Source: Ureibacillus terrenus (GTDB lineage: Bacteria > Bacillota > Bacilli > Bacillales_A > Planococcaceae). From it: a stretch of DNA of 64,000 bases. The stretch is from positions 100,583 to 164,582 of the forward strand of contig NZ_VIGD01000006.1 of assembly GCF_006569205.1 (NCBI RefSeq). Direction: 5' to 3'. A model generated the notes under the pieces. It made no database searches and was not told where the DNA came from. It worked only from the letters and a program-made list of their open reading frames with translations. Below are positions 1 to 9,728 of the stretch, piece by piece. Position 1 is the first letter of the stretch. Each line of letters starts with the position of its first letter. Both the position numbers and the translations under genes were made by a program.

Positions 1-1017
1 GTGCGGATGTTCATTACCGTGACGGTTCTCGGGGCTTTTGTGTCAGCCTTTTTCTCCAACGACGGAGCGGCTCTGATTTTGACACCGATTGTTCTTGCCA
101 TGGTCCGGAATTTACGTTTTAGCGAAAAAATGATTTTTCCATTCATCATGGCCAGTGGGTTTATCGCGGACACCACTTCCCTTCCCTTTTTAATCAGCAA
201 TTTGGTGAATGTGATTGCTGCCGATTTTTTTGGTGTCAGTTTCAAGGAATACGCTCTTCGGATGATCATTCCGAATTTGTTTTCTTTAACCGCGACGATT
301 GTTGTGCTGCTTTTATATTTCCATAAATCCATTCCATCAAAATATGATGTAGCGATGCTGAAAAATCCGCGGGAAGCGATTCGGGATCGAAAATTGTTTC
401 TGTTGGCCTGGCCGATGATGGCAATATTATTAACCGGTTATTTTACAGCAGAATTGATACATATCCCCGTTTCCTTCATCGGTTGGATTATGGCGCTTTT
501 CCTGTTGGGAATGGCCTGGAAAAGTCCTGCAGTCAATACAAAAGCGGTGTTAAAAGGAGCTCCATGGAATATTGTATTTTTTTCCATCGGGATGTATTTG
601 GTCGTTTATGGTCTGGGAAATGCGGGATTTACAAAAGGATTGGCATCTGTCATCGAGTGGACATCTCGGGGCGGATTGTTTGCCGCTACCATCGGCATGG
701 GATATATCTCGGCTTTCCTGTCCTCTGTGATGAACAACCTTCCTACCATCATGATTGACTCGCTGGCCATTGCGGAAACCGATACATCCGGCGCCATCCG
801 CGAAGCATTGATTTTTGCCAATGTCATCGGTTCCGATCTGGGCCCAAAAATTACGCCCATCGGCTCCCTTGCCACCCTTGTTTGGCTACATGTCCTTAAA
901 AACAAGGGAATCAGAATTTCCTGGGCAACTTATTTTAAAATAGGGATTGTGTTGACTTTGCCGATTTTGTTCTTCACATTGGCCGGTTTATATTTCACAT
1001 TGTTAATAAATTCTTAA
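1..1017 (+). CDS. ArsB/NhaD-family membrane transporter, 5' end outside window
   Basis: This is the C-terminal 338 residues of an arsenite-efflux-type (ArsB/ArsADF) membrane pump; family members are about 430 residues, so roughly the first 90 lie before the window and the GTG at position 1 is probably internal. The protein is mostly hydrophobic helices. The family hallmarks are visible: [13 protein letters not shown] near residues 18-30, a second repeat with [12 protein letters not shown] near 240, and [20 protein letters not shown] near 275-294. The inverted-repeat halves of the ion-transporter superfamily are therefore both present. ArsB members export As(OH)3 or Sb(OH)3 using the proton motive force, but many Bacillus homologues have no proven substrate and no arsR or arsC is adjacent. 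A second family member lies at 21456-22796. Confidence 0.85.
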   Translation: MRMFITVTVLGAFVSAFFSNDGAALILTPIVLAMVRNLRFSEKMIFPFIMASGFIADTTSLPFLISNLVNVIAADFFGVSFKEYALRMIIPNLFSLTATIVVLLLYFHKSIPSKYDVAMLKNPREAIRDRKLFLLAWPMMAILLTGYFTAELIHIPVSFIGWIMALFLLGMAWKSPAVNTKAVLKGAPWNIVFFSIGMYLVVYGLGNAGFTKGLASVIEWTSRGGLFAATIGMGYISAFLSSVMNNLPTIMIDSLAIAETDTSGAIREALIFANVIGSDLGPKITPIGSLATLVWLHVLKNKGIRISWATYFKIGIVLTLPILFFTLAGLYFTLLINS

Positions 1018-1087
1018 ACATTTTCTGTTTTACATATGAGTAATATCATTCATAATGGTTACAATAATAGCGGGCTTGCAGCAAATG

Positions 1088-1120
1088 AAAAAAGAGCGAA
1101 ATTTTATTCGCTCTTTTTTC
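1088..1120. terminator. Bidirectional rho-independent terminator
   Basis: A stem AAAAAAGAGCGAA / TTCGCTCTTTTTT with a short loop and U-runs on both strands lies between the convergent pump and SASP genes. Confidence 0.85.
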
Positions 1121-1132
1121 TACTCTGATGAT

Positions 1133-1333
1133 TTATTCAGACTTCCCTTGCAATTGTTGTTGAGCCATTAGCACAAGACGTTTCGTAATTTCCCCACCGA
1201 CAGAACCGTTTGCACGGGATGAAGAATCCGGTGAAAGATTTACGCCAAACTCTTGCGCAATTTCATATTTCATTTGGTTTAAGGCCGCTTCTGCACCAGG
1301 GAATAATAATTTGTTGGAGCTGCGGTTCGCCAT
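1133..1333 (-). CDS. Alpha/beta-type small acid-soluble spore protein
   Basis: The gene encodes a 66-residue alpha/beta SASP, which coats DNA in the forespore, protects it from UV and heat, and is degraded by the GPR protease at germination. Two family motifs are clear: [15 protein letters not shown] with the GPR-site-like EIAQEFGV, and [12 protein letters not shown] near the C terminus. I chose the ATG at 1333 (MANRSS...). The longer reading would start at a GTG that is itself part of the Shine-Dalgarno AAGGAGGTG, whereas this ATG sits 8 nt after it. It is monocistronic, and forespore SigG control is expected for the family, though I did not identify its promoter. Confidence 0.95.
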   Translation of the reverse strand: MANRSSNKLLFPGAEAALNQMKYEIAQEFGVNLSPDSSSRANGSVGGEITKRLVLMAQQQLQGKSE

Positions 1334-1531
1334 GCCGTTCACCTCCTTGTGCCATTAGAATGCACAAGGGGAAGTTTTTAATACTTTAGAAATGCAGGGA
1401 ACATTGAGAATCGTTGGAAATCCATTGATTTTTGCCGCATATAATTGTTGTTTTTTTCTGGATGTGCATTTTTTTCCTCCCAAATGGTATGATGTAATTA
1501 ACTTTATAACGTTGCCTATGGGAGGAAGCTC

Positions 1532-1948
1532 ATGTTTAAATTACGTGGTCACCATCTGTTCTGCCTCATCGGTTTCAGGGGGATGGGGTATTCCGAGGAA
1601 TTTGCGGAAAATATGAAACGAATACATACTGAATTGAGAAAAAACCCGAAAACATTAATTGAAATTATTGACGGGGTTGATCAAATCTGCGAAAAATACC
1701 CTGACTGCAAAGACTATCATTGCCTGGACAAAAACATTTTTGAACGGGACAAAAAAGTATTGGAAAAATTAGGATTAAGCGTCGGACAAGTCATCACTTG
1801 GGAAGAAGTGGAATCCCGTATCCGGAAATATGTGACTCCGGAAGATATAGATGTTCTCTGTTATACGTGCAGTTGGAGGTCATATGGCCTCTGCAAAGGA
1901 GGAATCCAAAGAATTTTGAATGGAGCCGGTTTGTGGAAAGTAAAATAA
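1532..1948 (+). CDS. DUF1284 domain protein, cysteine-rich
   Basis: This 138-residue protein matches the DUF1284 family, which begins with the LRGHHLFCL motif seen at residues 4-12. Cysteines are clustered as CEKYPDC, then HCL, then LCYTCSWRSYGLC near the C terminus. That pattern suggests a bound metal or Fe-S centre; this is an inference, since the family has no established function. The ATG follows GGGAGGAAGCTC, a strong ribosome-binding site. It is a stand-alone gene with its own terminator. Confidence 0.85.
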   Translation: MFKLRGHHLFCLIGFRGMGYSEEFAENMKRIHTELRKNPKTLIEIIDGVDQICEKYPDCKDYHCLDKNIFERDKKVLEKLGLSVGQVITWEEVESRIRKYVTPEDIDVLCYTCSWRSYGLCKGGIQRILNGAGLWKVK

Positions 1949-1967
1949 CAAAATTATCATAATTTTG

Positions 1968-1994
1968 AAATCTCCTTTTCAGGAGATTTTTTTA
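1968..1994 (+). terminator. Rho-independent terminator
   Basis: Stem AAATCTCC / GGAGATTT followed by a T-run, just after the DUF1284 gene. Confidence 0.8.
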
Positions 1995-2127
1995 TTTAAT
2001 CAAAATACATTTACTATTTTGAAATTACAAATTTCTTCGGATTTGAAATATTCATGCTAAACTATATTTGACGATGTCCTTTCGATGAAAACAAATGTAT
2101 TTTCAGAGCAAAATGTGGAGGTTTTTT

Positions 2128-3348
2128 ATGAAAAAAGTTTGGAATACCTGGTGTCGGATCAGTCTGGTCAAACGGATATTGGCCGGATTAATTTTAGGAA
2201 TTATTCTTGGCATAACAATACCAAAAGCAATCAGTTGGATTTCCGTTTTTGGAAGTCTGTTTGTCGGGGCATTAAAATCGGTTGCGCCTATCCTGGTTCT
2301 GGTGCTGGTAATCCAGGCGATTGCCAATCATAAAAGCGGCGCGAAAACCAATATGAAAATGATTTTAGTTCTTTATGCCATCGGCACATTTTCCGCCGGG
2401 GCGGTCGGGGTCGTTGCCAGCTTCCTTTTCCCTGCGACCATTAAACTTAAATCGGGCGCTGAAGATATAACACCGCCTCAAGGAATCGGGGAAGTGTTTG
2501 GAACCTTGCTTTCCAATATCGTTTCAAATCCTGTCGATGCGCTGGTGAATGCCAATTATATCGGAATTTTGGCCTGGGCAGTCCTCCTTGGAATTACGTT
2601 AAAGAAAGCGTCGGACTCCACTAAAACGATGATCGATGACTTTGCGGAAGCCGTTTCGGCAATTGTGAAATGGGTAATTGAATTAGCGCCGGTCGGCATT
2701 ATGGGGCTTGTATTTGAAGTGGTCGCAACAAACGGAATTACCGCTTTGGAAGATTATGTAAGACTTTTAGCCATTCTTCTTGGCTGCATGTTCTTTGTGG
2801 CTTTAGTGATCAATCCGCTGATTACCTTTATTTTTACGCAGCAAAATCCATATCCCCTCGTTTGGATGACATTAAAAGAAAGCGCAATATTCGCGTTCTT
2901 TACCCGAAGCTCAGCAGCGAATATTCCGGTCAATTTGGCTTTATGCGAAAAATTGCGTTTGGATAAAAACACATATTCCGTATCCATTCCATTAGGCGCC
3001 ACGATTAACATGGCCGGTGCAGCAATTACGATTTCCGTTTTATCGATTGCGGCTTGTCATACGTTGGGAATTGATGTAGATGTCATTACGGCCATTATCC
3101 TGGTAGTGCTCTCGGCAATTTCAGCCGCCGGCGCATCGGGAGTTCCCGGCGGTTCATTGATGCTGATTCCTGTCGCATGCAGCCTGTTCGGCATTTCCAA
3201 CGATATCGCCATGCAGGTGGTGGCTGTCGGATTCATCATCGGCGTATTGCAAGATGCTTGCGAGACCGCATTGAATTCCTCATCCGACGTATTGTTCACC
3301 GCTACTGCGGAAATTGCCAAAAAACGCAAAGAGTCAAAAGCAAACTGA
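2128..3348 (+). CDS. sstT: Serine/threonine:sodium symporter SstT
   Basis: The protein has 406 residues, the usual SstT length, and belongs to the dicarboxylate/amino acid:cation symporter (DAACS) family that imports serine and threonine with Na+. Signature segments include [17 protein letters not shown] near residue 65, the serine-rich [13 protein letters not shown] around 265, [13 protein letters not shown] near 290, and [17 protein letters not shown] near 330. The start is the ATG at 2128, preceded by GTGGAGG; an upstream in-frame ATG at 2095 has no ribosome-binding site. It is monocistronic. Confidence 0.93.
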   Translation: MKKVWNTWCRISLVKRILAGLILGIILGITIPKAISWISVFGSLFVGALKSVAPILVLVLVIQAIANHKSGAKTNMKMILVLYAIGTFSAGAVGVVASFLFPATIKLKSGAEDITPPQGIGEVFGTLLSNIVSNPVDALVNANYIGILAWAVLLGITLKKASDSTKTMIDDFAEAVSAIVKWVIELAPVGIMGLVFEVVATNGITALEDYVRLLAILLGCMFFVALVINPLITFIFTQQNPYPLVWMTLKESAIFAFFTRSSAANIPVNLALCEKLRLDKNTYSVSIPLGATINMAGAAITISVLSIAACHTLGIDVDVITAIILVVLSAISAAGASGVPGGSLMLIPVACSLFGISNDIAMQVVAVGFIIGVLQDACETALNSSSDVLFTATAEIAKKRKESKAN

Positions 3349-3366
3349 ATTATGTATAAAATTATT

Positions 3367-3413
3367 AAGGCACTGCTCTTTCACCATTTCTTTTTAAAGA
3401 GCAGTGCCTTTAA
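3367..3413 (+). terminator. Rho-independent terminator of sstT
   Basis: Perfect 14-bp stem AAGGCACTGCTCTT / AAGAGCAGTGCCTT followed by T residues. Confidence 0.9.
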
Positions 3414-3460
3414 TCAAATTCGTCTATATCACCATACAATTCCACTTGTTTTTCCAATTG

Positions 3461-3652
3461 CTATGTTGCCTCCTTAAGAAATCTTTTATTGTTTTCCAAA
3501 ATTTTAATGACTTGATGAAGTATTTTTTCCTCCATCATCGGGGTCGAATTGATTTCCTTCCTTATGATTTTGTCTAATTCCAAAATGGTGCTGACTTCGA
3601 GACGATGCTTTTCAGCCAATTGAAAAGCCCGCTCTAACTGACCGGTTATCAT
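3461..3652 (-). CDS. Possible Spo0E-like sporulation regulator
   Basis: A 63-residue helical protein. It resembles the Spo0E aspartyl-phosphate phosphatase family in size, in a two-helix pattern and in the segment STILELDKIIRK, comparable to the family S-x-x-LD motif. Spo0E proteins dephosphorylate Spo0A~P and delay sporulation. The match is only moderate because the first helix lacks a clear family consensus. Start: of two in-frame ATGs, the second (3652) is spaced about 7 nt from GGGAGG, while the first directly abuts it. Confidence 0.5.
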   Translation of the reverse strand: MITGQLERAFQLAEKHRLEVSTILELDKIIRKEINSTPMMEEKILHQVIKILENNKRFLKEAT

Positions 3653-3875
3653 CCACATACCTCCCTAAAAATTTTATTGTTATCTATATTTTATGATGGA
3701 TTTTTTATTTTTTCACCTCTATTTCGGCAAATTTTCTTCTTTTTACGTTAATTATAACAATAATTCTTCCACTTTTGCATGCGGCCAAGCCCAATTGATG
3801 CAGTAAGTTTTCATAAATTTCCAAAAATATGAATATACAATTAAAGAAAATCACGTTGAAAAGGAGAGTCATTCC

Positions 3876-5402
3876 TTGTATCGGAAACTTACCGGAATTA
3901 CTTTAACCTCGTTTCTCTTTTTTGGAATCAATTCCATCGGCGGGGGGACGCCGGCACATGCAAATGAAATAATTCCCGGGGCCCATTCAGTGGAAGTGAC
4001 TTATTTTGACGGACAAGACCTGCGCTGGCTGACAACGTTGAATCCGCGGCAGCTGGAGAAGGCCAATCTATATGGCAATAATCTATTAGCTCCTATTTAT
4101 TGGGGAAATCCTGAAAAAGGGACAGGTTGGCATCAAATGTACAAACCGGCGGAAATAACCGGTACCCAGGTGACGGGCGCTTTTGAAGATGCCCAATTCG
4201 TCATCCGGGTGCCTGACCATTGGAACGGCAAATTGGTCGTTTCCGGCATACCCGCTACAAGAAATGAAACAGCGACAGACTTATTATTCAGCGATTTTGT
4301 TCTTGAAAAAGGATATGCCTTCGCAGCAATCGACAAGGGAACACAGGGAACGGAAGTGGAAGGCGATCCATTGGCGAAAGTGAAAAATGCTCTTGTCGAT
4401 GAAGATGATTCCGTCGCAGAGTGGCATTTCCGCTTCAGGCAAATTACAAAGGCGGCCCAGCAATATTTAATCAACAATTTCAGCGAAAAATTGATTGATC
4501 CGAATGATTCGTCAAATCCGGCAAGCAAATTGGTCCGGCCTGATCATAAAGTGCCGACTTACGCCATCGGCATCTCAAATGGCGGATATATTGTGCGCTA
4601 TGCTTTGGAAAATGATGACCCGAAAAAGACGGGGGAACCGAGATTATTTGACGGCGGTGTGGACTGGGAAGGCGTACTTTGGACAGAAAAAGCGCCAAAT
4701 CTGATCAGCTCCCTGATTCCGGTCGTGAATCATGCTGAACAGGCCATCTATGGAAACGGGAAGGAAAAAGAAAAAGCGGTAAATGAATTATATAAGGCGG
4801 GCGTGCCAAAAGGCTCCGAAAAATTATGGGCATATCATGACCAAATCTATTGGTTTATCACATTGAACATTTACCGGGACCATTTCGACCCTGCCGCACC
4901 AAACCGCATTCATTGGCGCGACTACTTGAAGTTTGACGAAAACGGCCTCCGCGACCGCACTTATGATCATATTTTCAAAAATTATCGTTACAACGAAAGA
5001 AGAAAATTCATGAAAGAAAAAATAAAAGAGATTGAAAACACCGGCCAAATTGACGTTCCTCTCATCAGCATCACCGGTTCTTTGGACGCCCTCATTTTCC
5101 CGGACATTCATGCAAAAGGATATGAAAAATTGGTTAAACGGGCAAAAAGAGGACATCTTCATCGTCTATATATCATAGAAAAAGGAAATCATGTAGATGG
5201 GCTCGTATGGAACCCGGCAACGGATCCCGAAAAAGAGCTTCAGCCGTTGTTGCCCTATGTACACCAGGCATTTTTGTTGCTGGTGGATTGGGTGGAAAAT
5301 AATGTACAGCCTCCAGAAAGCAAAATTATCCCAACACCGAAAAATCATGAAAAAATCATTGATATCAAAACGGGTGATGAAATCGATCCGCGAATCGAAT
5401 AG
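3876..5402 (+). CDS. Secreted alpha/beta-hydrolase (esterase/oligomer hydrolase-like)
   Basis: The gene starts with TTG at 3876, 8 nt after AAGGAGAG, and encodes 508 residues. Residues 1-29 form a signal peptide (MYRK, hydrophobic core, then AHA before NEI), so the enzyme is exported. The nucleophile elbow GISNGG is near residue 230, [10 protein letters not shown] around 400 offers the acid, and EKGNHVDG near 435 the histidine, completing an alpha/beta-hydrolase triad. The fold and length resemble secreted 3-hydroxybutyrate-oligomer hydrolases and large bacterial esterases, but I cannot fix the substrate. It stands alone between divergent and downstream genes. Confidence 0.75.
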   Translation: MYRKLTGITLTSFLFFGINSIGGGTPAHANEIIPGAHSVEVTYFDGQDLRWLTTLNPRQLEKANLYGNNLLAPIYWGNPEKGTGWHQMYKPAEITGTQVTGAFEDAQFVIRVPDHWNGKLVVSGIPATRNETATDLLFSDFVLEKGYAFAAIDKGTQGTEVEGDPLAKVKNALVDEDDSVAEWHFRFRQITKAAQQYLINNFSEKLIDPNDSSNPASKLVRPDHKVPTYAIGISNGGYIVRYALENDDPKKTGEPRLFDGGVDWEGVLWTEKAPNLISSLIPVVNHAEQAIYGNGKEKEKAVNELYKAGVPKGSEKLWAYHDQIYWFITLNIYRDHFDPAAPNRIHWRDYLKFDENGLRDRTYDHIFKNYRYNERRKFMKEKIKEIENTGQIDVPLISITGSLDALIFPDIHAKGYEKLVKRAKRGHLHRLYIIEKGNHVDGLVWNPATDPEKELQPLLPYVHQAFLLLVDWVENNVQPPESKIIPTPKNHEKIIDIKTGDEIDPRIE

Positions 5403-5521
5403 ATAAGGCGGAGACGGATTCAATAATTGCCCGAAAATCCTTCAGTCGTGGATAAGCACATTTCTGTTCCAATATTGAATAAACTGTACTAATTCTAAAA
5501 TCGCCAAGAAAGGTAAGATCT

Positions 5522-6061
5522 ATGAATAACGATCGATTGACGGACGGCACCTTTCAAAATTTGACTCAAAAAAACATGACATTCGATCAAGTTTTTGAAG
5601 CCATTGTACAGTTTATTAAAAAAGATCCGACCGGGAACTTTACTTTGATGTTTGGAACAGATTCGCAAGTATACAGCAAAGAAACAAAATTTATTACCGG
5701 CATTGTCATTCAGCAAAAAGGCAAAGGTGTTTGGGCATGCTTCCGCAAAGTAATCGTCCCAAGGCGAATGACAAATTTGCATGAGCGCATCTCCTATGAA
5801 ACCTCTTTGACGGAAGAAGTCGTTTCACTATTCACGGAAGAAAAAAAGGAACAATTGATCAATCTTGTCCTGCCTCATGTGTACAAAGGTGCAAGCTTCA
5901 CGATTGAAGGCCATATCGACATCGGATGCGGACAAAGGAACAAAACGAGCGTCTTTGTCAATGAAATGATTGCAAGGATGAATTCTCTCGGCATCGAAGC
6001 CAAAATTAAACCGGATTCCTTCGTTGCAAGCACCTATGCCAATCGTTTTACAAAAAAATAA
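5522..6061 (+). CDS. ykuK: YkuK-like DUF458 RNase H-like protein
   Basis: A 179-residue protein of the DUF458/YkuK family (B. subtilis YkuK is about 172 residues), predicted to adopt an RNase H-like nuclease fold. The motif LMFGTDSQVY near residue 45 supplies the first acidic residue of the fold and GHIDIGCGQRNKT near 128 a second. The function is unproven; in B. subtilis ykuK has been linked to stationary-phase or sporulation expression. The ATG at 5522 follows GAAAGGTAAG. Confidence 0.85.
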   Translation: MNNDRLTDGTFQNLTQKNMTFDQVFEAIVQFIKKDPTGNFTLMFGTDSQVYSKETKFITGIVIQQKGKGVWACFRKVIVPRRMTNLHERISYETSLTEEVVSLFTEEKKEQLINLVLPHVYKGASFTIEGHIDIGCGQRNKTSVFVNEMIARMNSLGIEAKIKPDSFVASTYANRFTKK

Positions 6062-6134
6062 TCCAAGGCATCCTGCAACTCCATTTGCATTCAATATGAT
6101 AAAATTGGAAAAAAGAGCATGCGGAGGAATTGAT

Positions 6135-7376
6135 ATGTTAAAAAATTTCGATGAACTATTAAGAAAATATGCGAAACTATTGGTCGCAAAAGGAATCAAC
6201 GTACAACCGGGCGATTGGGTGAAACTGACGATTGCCGTTGATCAGGCGCAACTTGCCCGTTACATTACGGAAGAAGCTTATGCATTAGGAGCGGAAAAAG
6301 TCATTGTCAAATGGAATGATGACGAAATCACAAAATTGCATTATCTGCACCAGCCAACCGAGGTTTTAACGGACATTCCTCCATATGAAATCGAGGAATC
6401 CGAAGACCATGTGTTAAATAAAAAAGTTTCAAGACTTTCCATCCTTTCCAGCGACCCGGGCTTGCTCGACTCAGCCGATCCCGCCAAAGTGGCCGCGTTC
6501 CAAAAGGCGGCAACCCTAGCATTCCACGCCCAGCGAAAAGCGACGCAAAACAATGATATTAAATGGACGGTTGCGGCAGCAGCCGGCAGCGCCTGGGCGA
6601 AGAAAGTCTTCCCGCATCTGAAAACTGCCGAGGAACAAGTCGATGCTTTGTGGGATCAAATTTTTAAAACTTGCCGCGTATACGAAGACGATCCGATTGC
6701 AGCCTGGGACAAACACAAAAATATATTGAACGAAAAGGCTACAAAATTGAATGAATATCAATTTGACATGCTGCATTTCAAAGCGCCCGGAACGGATTTC
6801 AAATTGGGATTGCCGAAAAATCATATCTGGACATGTGCGGAAAGCTATAATCCAAAAGGCGAAGAATTTATTGCCAATATGCCGACGGAAGAAATTTTTA
6901 CCGCCCCGGATACTCGCCGGATGGAAGGAATCGTTCGCAGCACGAAACCTTTAAGCTATGCGGGACAATTAATTGAAGGCATTGTTGTCCAATTCAAAGA
7001 TGGGAAAATCGTGGACATTTCCGCCGAAAAAGGCGATGAAGCAATCAAAAAACTTGTCTTTGAAAATGAAGGGGCAACCGGCTTAGGGGAAGTGGCCCTT
7101 GTCCCGGATCCGTCGCCGATTTCCCAATCCGGCATCACATTCTTCAATACATTGTTTGATGAAAATGCTTCAAACCATATTGCCATCGGTTCCGCTTATC
7201 CTTCGACCATCGAAGGCGGAACAAAAATGAATGAAGAAGAATTGCGTGCGCATGGTTTAAATATCTCCAATGTTCATGTGGACTTTATGATCGGCTCCGC
7301 GGAAATGGATATAGACGGCATTACCAAAGATGGTTCCGTCGTGCCAATTTTCCGCAAAGGCGATTGGGCGATTTAA
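6135..7376 (+). CDS. ampS: M29-family aminopeptidase
   Basis: The 413-residue product is a cytoplasmic metalloaminopeptidase of family M29 (AmpS/PepS/aminopeptidase T), which removes N-terminal residues from peptides using a two-metal centre. Metal ligands typical of the family are visible as the Glu of GLGEVALV, the His of SNHIAIG and the His/Asp pair of VHVDFMIGS. I chose the ATG at 6135 after GCGGAGGAATTGAT; the frame is open upstream to 6024 but that stretch overlaps the end of ykuK and has no ribosome-binding site. Confidence 0.93.
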   Translation: MLKNFDELLRKYAKLLVAKGINVQPGDWVKLTIAVDQAQLARYITEEAYALGAEKVIVKWNDDEITKLHYLHQPTEVLTDIPPYEIEESEDHVLNKKVSRLSILSSDPGLLDSADPAKVAAFQKAATLAFHAQRKATQNNDIKWTVAAAAGSAWAKKVFPHLKTAEEQVDALWDQIFKTCRVYEDDPIAAWDKHKNILNEKATKLNEYQFDMLHFKAPGTDFKLGLPKNHIWTCAESYNPKGEEFIANMPTEEIFTAPDTRRMEGIVRSTKPLSYAGQLIEGIVVQFKDGKIVDISAEKGDEAIKKLVFENEGATGLGEVALVPDPSPISQSGITFFNTLFDENASNHIAIGSAYPSTIEGGTKMNEEELRAHGLNISNVHVDFMIGSAEMDIDGITKDGSVVPIFRKGDWAI

Positions 7377-7403
7377 GCAGAAATTCCACAGTCTGGTTCT
7401 TTA

Positions 7404-7446
7404 AGCGGCTAAACCCTTGAAAAGCGGTTTAGCCGCCTGCTTTTTA
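7404..7446 (+). terminator. Rho-independent terminator
   Basis: An 11-bp stem GCGGCTAAACC / GGTTTAGCCGC followed by TTTTT, 28 nt after the M29 gene. Confidence 0.88.
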
Positions 7447-7475
7447 TTATGAAATCTTACGCCTTTAACGCATGA

Positions 7476-7592
7476 ATACTTTTTACTCCAACTATTCAAA
7501 CACAAATAAGCGATCGGCATCCAATCGGAGAATTTGCCCCTCCATTACAGGAAGGATATGATATTTACGAGGTGGAAACCGTCGGAAAGTAG
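7476..7592 (+). pseudogene. Possible C-terminal gene remnant, unidentified
   Basis: A 38-codon open stretch without a start codon ends at TAG 7590-7592. Its sequence (for example HPIGEFAPPLQEGYD then IYEVETVGK) looks like a protein tail rather than random DNA. I do not recognise the parent family. Confidence 0.3.
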
Positions 7593-7654
7593 GGAAAACC
7601 GCTTTTGTATTCGATGTAAAAGTTCATTAAATCATGCATATGGAGGAAGTTTTT

Positions 7655-8452
7655 ATGCAATATTTGATTGATATAGGGGTCAACTTAACGGATAAACATT
7701 TCAACAACGACCGGGAAAAAGTCATTGATCGGGCAATTCAAAACGGCGTCGTTCAAATGATATTAACCGGCTCCAGCTTAAAAAGCAGCCGGCAAGCACT
7801 GGAAATCGCCAAACAATATCCAAACATATTGTTTTCAACAGCCGGTATCCATCCGCATGATGCCAAAACCTTTACAAGTGAAACCATCGGGGAATTGGAG
7901 AAACTGGCGCAGCATAAGGAAGTCGTGGCCATCGGGGAATGCGGCCTGGATTTCAACCGGATGTATTCACCCCAGGACGTTCAGGAGGAATGTTTTGAAG
8001 CTCAACTGCACCTGGCAAGAAAGTTATCAATGCCTCTTTTTTTACATGAACGGGACGCCCATGAACGCTTCTGCGAAATCTTCGCTAACTTCAGGGATTT
8101 GGCCGAAACCTCCGTGGTCCATTGCTTTACCGGCGATGAAGAACAAGTAAAAAAATATGTTTCAATGGGTTTTTATATAGGCCTCACCGGATGGATTTGC
8201 GACGAGCGAAGGGGCCGGGATTTGCAAAATGCGGTCAAATATATCCCGCTTGACCGTTTATTGATTGAAACCGACGCTCCTTATCTTCTTCCGAGAAACT
8301 TGGAAAATAAACCGAAAAACCGGAGAAACGAACCGGCTTTCTTGCCCCATATTGCAAAAGAAATCGCAAAATATATGGGCGTTGAACCGGAAATCGTTGC
8401 AAAACATGCAACCGAAAACACCAGAAAGTTATTTAATCTGCCCGAATGTTGA
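7655..8452 (+). CDS. tatD: TatD-family metal-dependent hydrolase/DNase
   Basis: This 265-residue protein is a TatD-type amidohydrolase-fold nuclease. Like E. coli TatD it begins with an IGVNLT motif rather than the HxH of the YabD/YcfH branch. The other metal-site motifs are intact: AGIHPHDA, AIGECGLDFNR, FLHERDAHERF, VVHCFTG and IETDAPYLL. It should act on DNA 3' ends in the cytoplasm. Start: ATG 7655 preceded by TGGAGGAAGT; the upstream in-frame ATG at 7634 precedes the ribosome-binding site. Confidence 0.92.
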   Translation: MQYLIDIGVNLTDKHFNNDREKVIDRAIQNGVVQMILTGSSLKSSRQALEIAKQYPNILFSTAGIHPHDAKTFTSETIGELEKLAQHKEVVAIGECGLDFNRMYSPQDVQEECFEAQLHLARKLSMPLFLHERDAHERFCEIFANFRDLAETSVVHCFTGDEEQVKKYVSMGFYIGLTGWICDERRGRDLQNAVKYIPLDRLLIETDAPYLLPRNLENKPKNRRNEPAFLPHIAKEIAKYMGVEPEIVAKHATENTRKLFNLPEC

Positions 8453-8461
8453 GTCAAAATG

Positions 8462-8508
8462 AAGCTTTCATTCAGACCCGTTTCCAGTCATGAATGAAAG
8501 CTTTTTTA
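8462..8508 (+). terminator. Rho-independent terminator of tatD
   Basis: Perfect 13-bp stem AAGCTTTCATTCA / TGAATGAAAGCTT then TTTT. Confidence 0.9.
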
Positions 8509-8555
8509 GATGGATTAAAGAGATTAACACTTAGACCATAAACACTGTATATCCT

Positions 8556-8789
8556 TTAATTTTTTCCAATGATTACTTTCCAACGTTCAGGCCCTTCTTC
8601 AACGTACTCCCAAGAAAATTCCCCTTCCCGTTCAATCATGAATTGATAATATAAGGGCTTCGGATCATGATCATTAATCAATTCCATATACTCACCGGAT
8701 TTTAACCCTTCAAAAGTTTCAAATATTTTTGCATGCCGGATTCTTGGTTCATAATCCGGGGCATGGATGCTTGCGGAAATTTTTTTCAT
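8556..8789 (-). CDS. DUF2249 domain protein
   Basis: A 77-residue protein with the DUF2249 pattern: RHAKIFETFEGLKSGEYMEL, NDHDPKPLYYQ, and a terminal EEGPERWKVIIGK. Proteins of this family are often encoded near denitrification or NO-response genes and are thought to be redox or nitrogen-oxide related, but no activity is established. It is divergent from a Crp/Fnr regulator, with a candidate operator between them. ATG at 8789 follows GGAGGTGCCATC. Confidence 0.85.
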   Translation of the reverse strand: MKKISASIHAPDYEPRIRHAKIFETFEGLKSGEYMELINDHDPKPLYYQFMIEREGEFSWEYVEEGPERWKVIIGKN

Positions 8790-8856
8790 GATGGCACCTC
8801 CATGTTTTATTGATTATCAGTACAAAATAAATCATAGCTATAAATAAAAGTTTTCG

Positions 8857-8874
8857 TTGTGAGATAAAGCACAC
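8857..8874. promoter_or_regulatory. Candidate Crp/Fnr-type operator
   Basis: TTGTGA-N6-GCACAC lies in the divergent region between the DUF2249 and Crp/Fnr genes. It matches the TGTGA-N6-TCACA dyad with one mismatch in the core and is probably bound by the adjacent regulator. No functional evidence exists in the sequence. Confidence 0.5.
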
Positions 8875-8956
8875 TGTTTCATTTTTTCTTCCTTGAACTT
8901 CTGTTCCTGTGTTAAAGTAATATATAAAATGCATGTTTAAAGGGCGTGAAAACTTT

Positions 8957-9655
8957 ATGGAAAACCAATCCATTCAATCTCTGCTTCAGCAATTTCCCTT
9001 ATTTAAAGACTTATCCGATGAAGAGATGATGCCCATTGTGAATCTGGCAAAATCACATAAATACAGGGCAGGCACCCATGTATTCATGCAGGATGAACCG
9101 TTAACCAATGTATATTTTATTCAGAAAGGAAGAATCAAAATTTATCGAACCGATTTACAGGGAAAAGAACAGATCATTAACATACTCGTATCCGGACAAA
9201 TGTTTCCCCATCAAGGTTTTTTCCGGAAAGGAAACTATCCCGCTCATGCACAAGTACTGGAAGATTCTTCGTTAATCTTAATTCCCATTCAGTCCTTTGA
9301 AGAGTTTTTAATGAAGAATCCCCAAGTCTGTATAAAAATTTTCCGGATACTGGGAGATTTAATCGTCGATCTCCAAAATCGTTTGGAAGAGAAAATTTTA
9401 CAAAATTCCTACGAACAAATCATCTCTCTTCTTATCCGTCTGGCATCAAACTACGGGGAAGAAATAGGGGAACAGATTTTCGTTATAAAAAATCAATTTA
9501 CGAACCGCGATTTGGCCAATATGATCGGATCAAGCCGAGAAACAGTCAACCGGACACTAAATCAATTAAAGAAAAAAGGACTTCTCCGTACAGATTCTGC
9601 AGGGCATTTTATCGTAAATATCAAAGCGTTAAAGAATGAGTTATCAATTGAATAA
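8957..9655 (+). CDS. Crp/Fnr-family transcriptional regulator
   Basis: The 232-residue product has an N-terminal cyclic-nucleotide-binding-like beta-barrel (about residues 10-120), a long dimerisation helix, and a C-terminal winged helix-turn-helix with recognition helix GSSRETVNRTLNQLKKKGLL near residue 195. No cysteine cluster for an Fe-S centre is seen, so it is not a classical oxygen-sensing Fnr. Start ATG 8957 was preferred over the upstream ATG 8933 because AGGGCGTG precedes it and the protein then begins at the usual distance from the barrel. It is divergent from the DUF2249 gene and probably regulates it. Confidence 0.88.
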   Translation: MENQSIQSLLQQFPLFKDLSDEEMMPIVNLAKSHKYRAGTHVFMQDEPLTNVYFIQKGRIKIYRTDLQGKEQIINILVSGQMFPHQGFFRKGNYPAHAQVLEDSSLILIPIQSFEEFLMKNPQVCIKIFRILGDLIVDLQNRLEEKILQNSYEQIISLLIRLASNYGEEIGEQIFVIKNQFTNRDLANMIGSSRETVNRTLNQLKKKGLLRTDSAGHFIVNIKALKNELSIE

Positions 9656-9670
9656 ACGGTTTTACGCAAA

Positions 9671-9706
9671 CAAAAAAGGAGAACTTGAATTTCTCAAATT
9701 CCCCTT
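9671..9706 (-). terminator. Terminator of the crotonase-like gene
   Basis: A near-perfect 13-bp stem whose minus-strand copy is followed by TTTTTT; it also separates the convergent crp-like gene. Confidence 0.7.
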
Positions 9707-9728
9707 ATTTTAAGGCTTGTCCTCTTAC

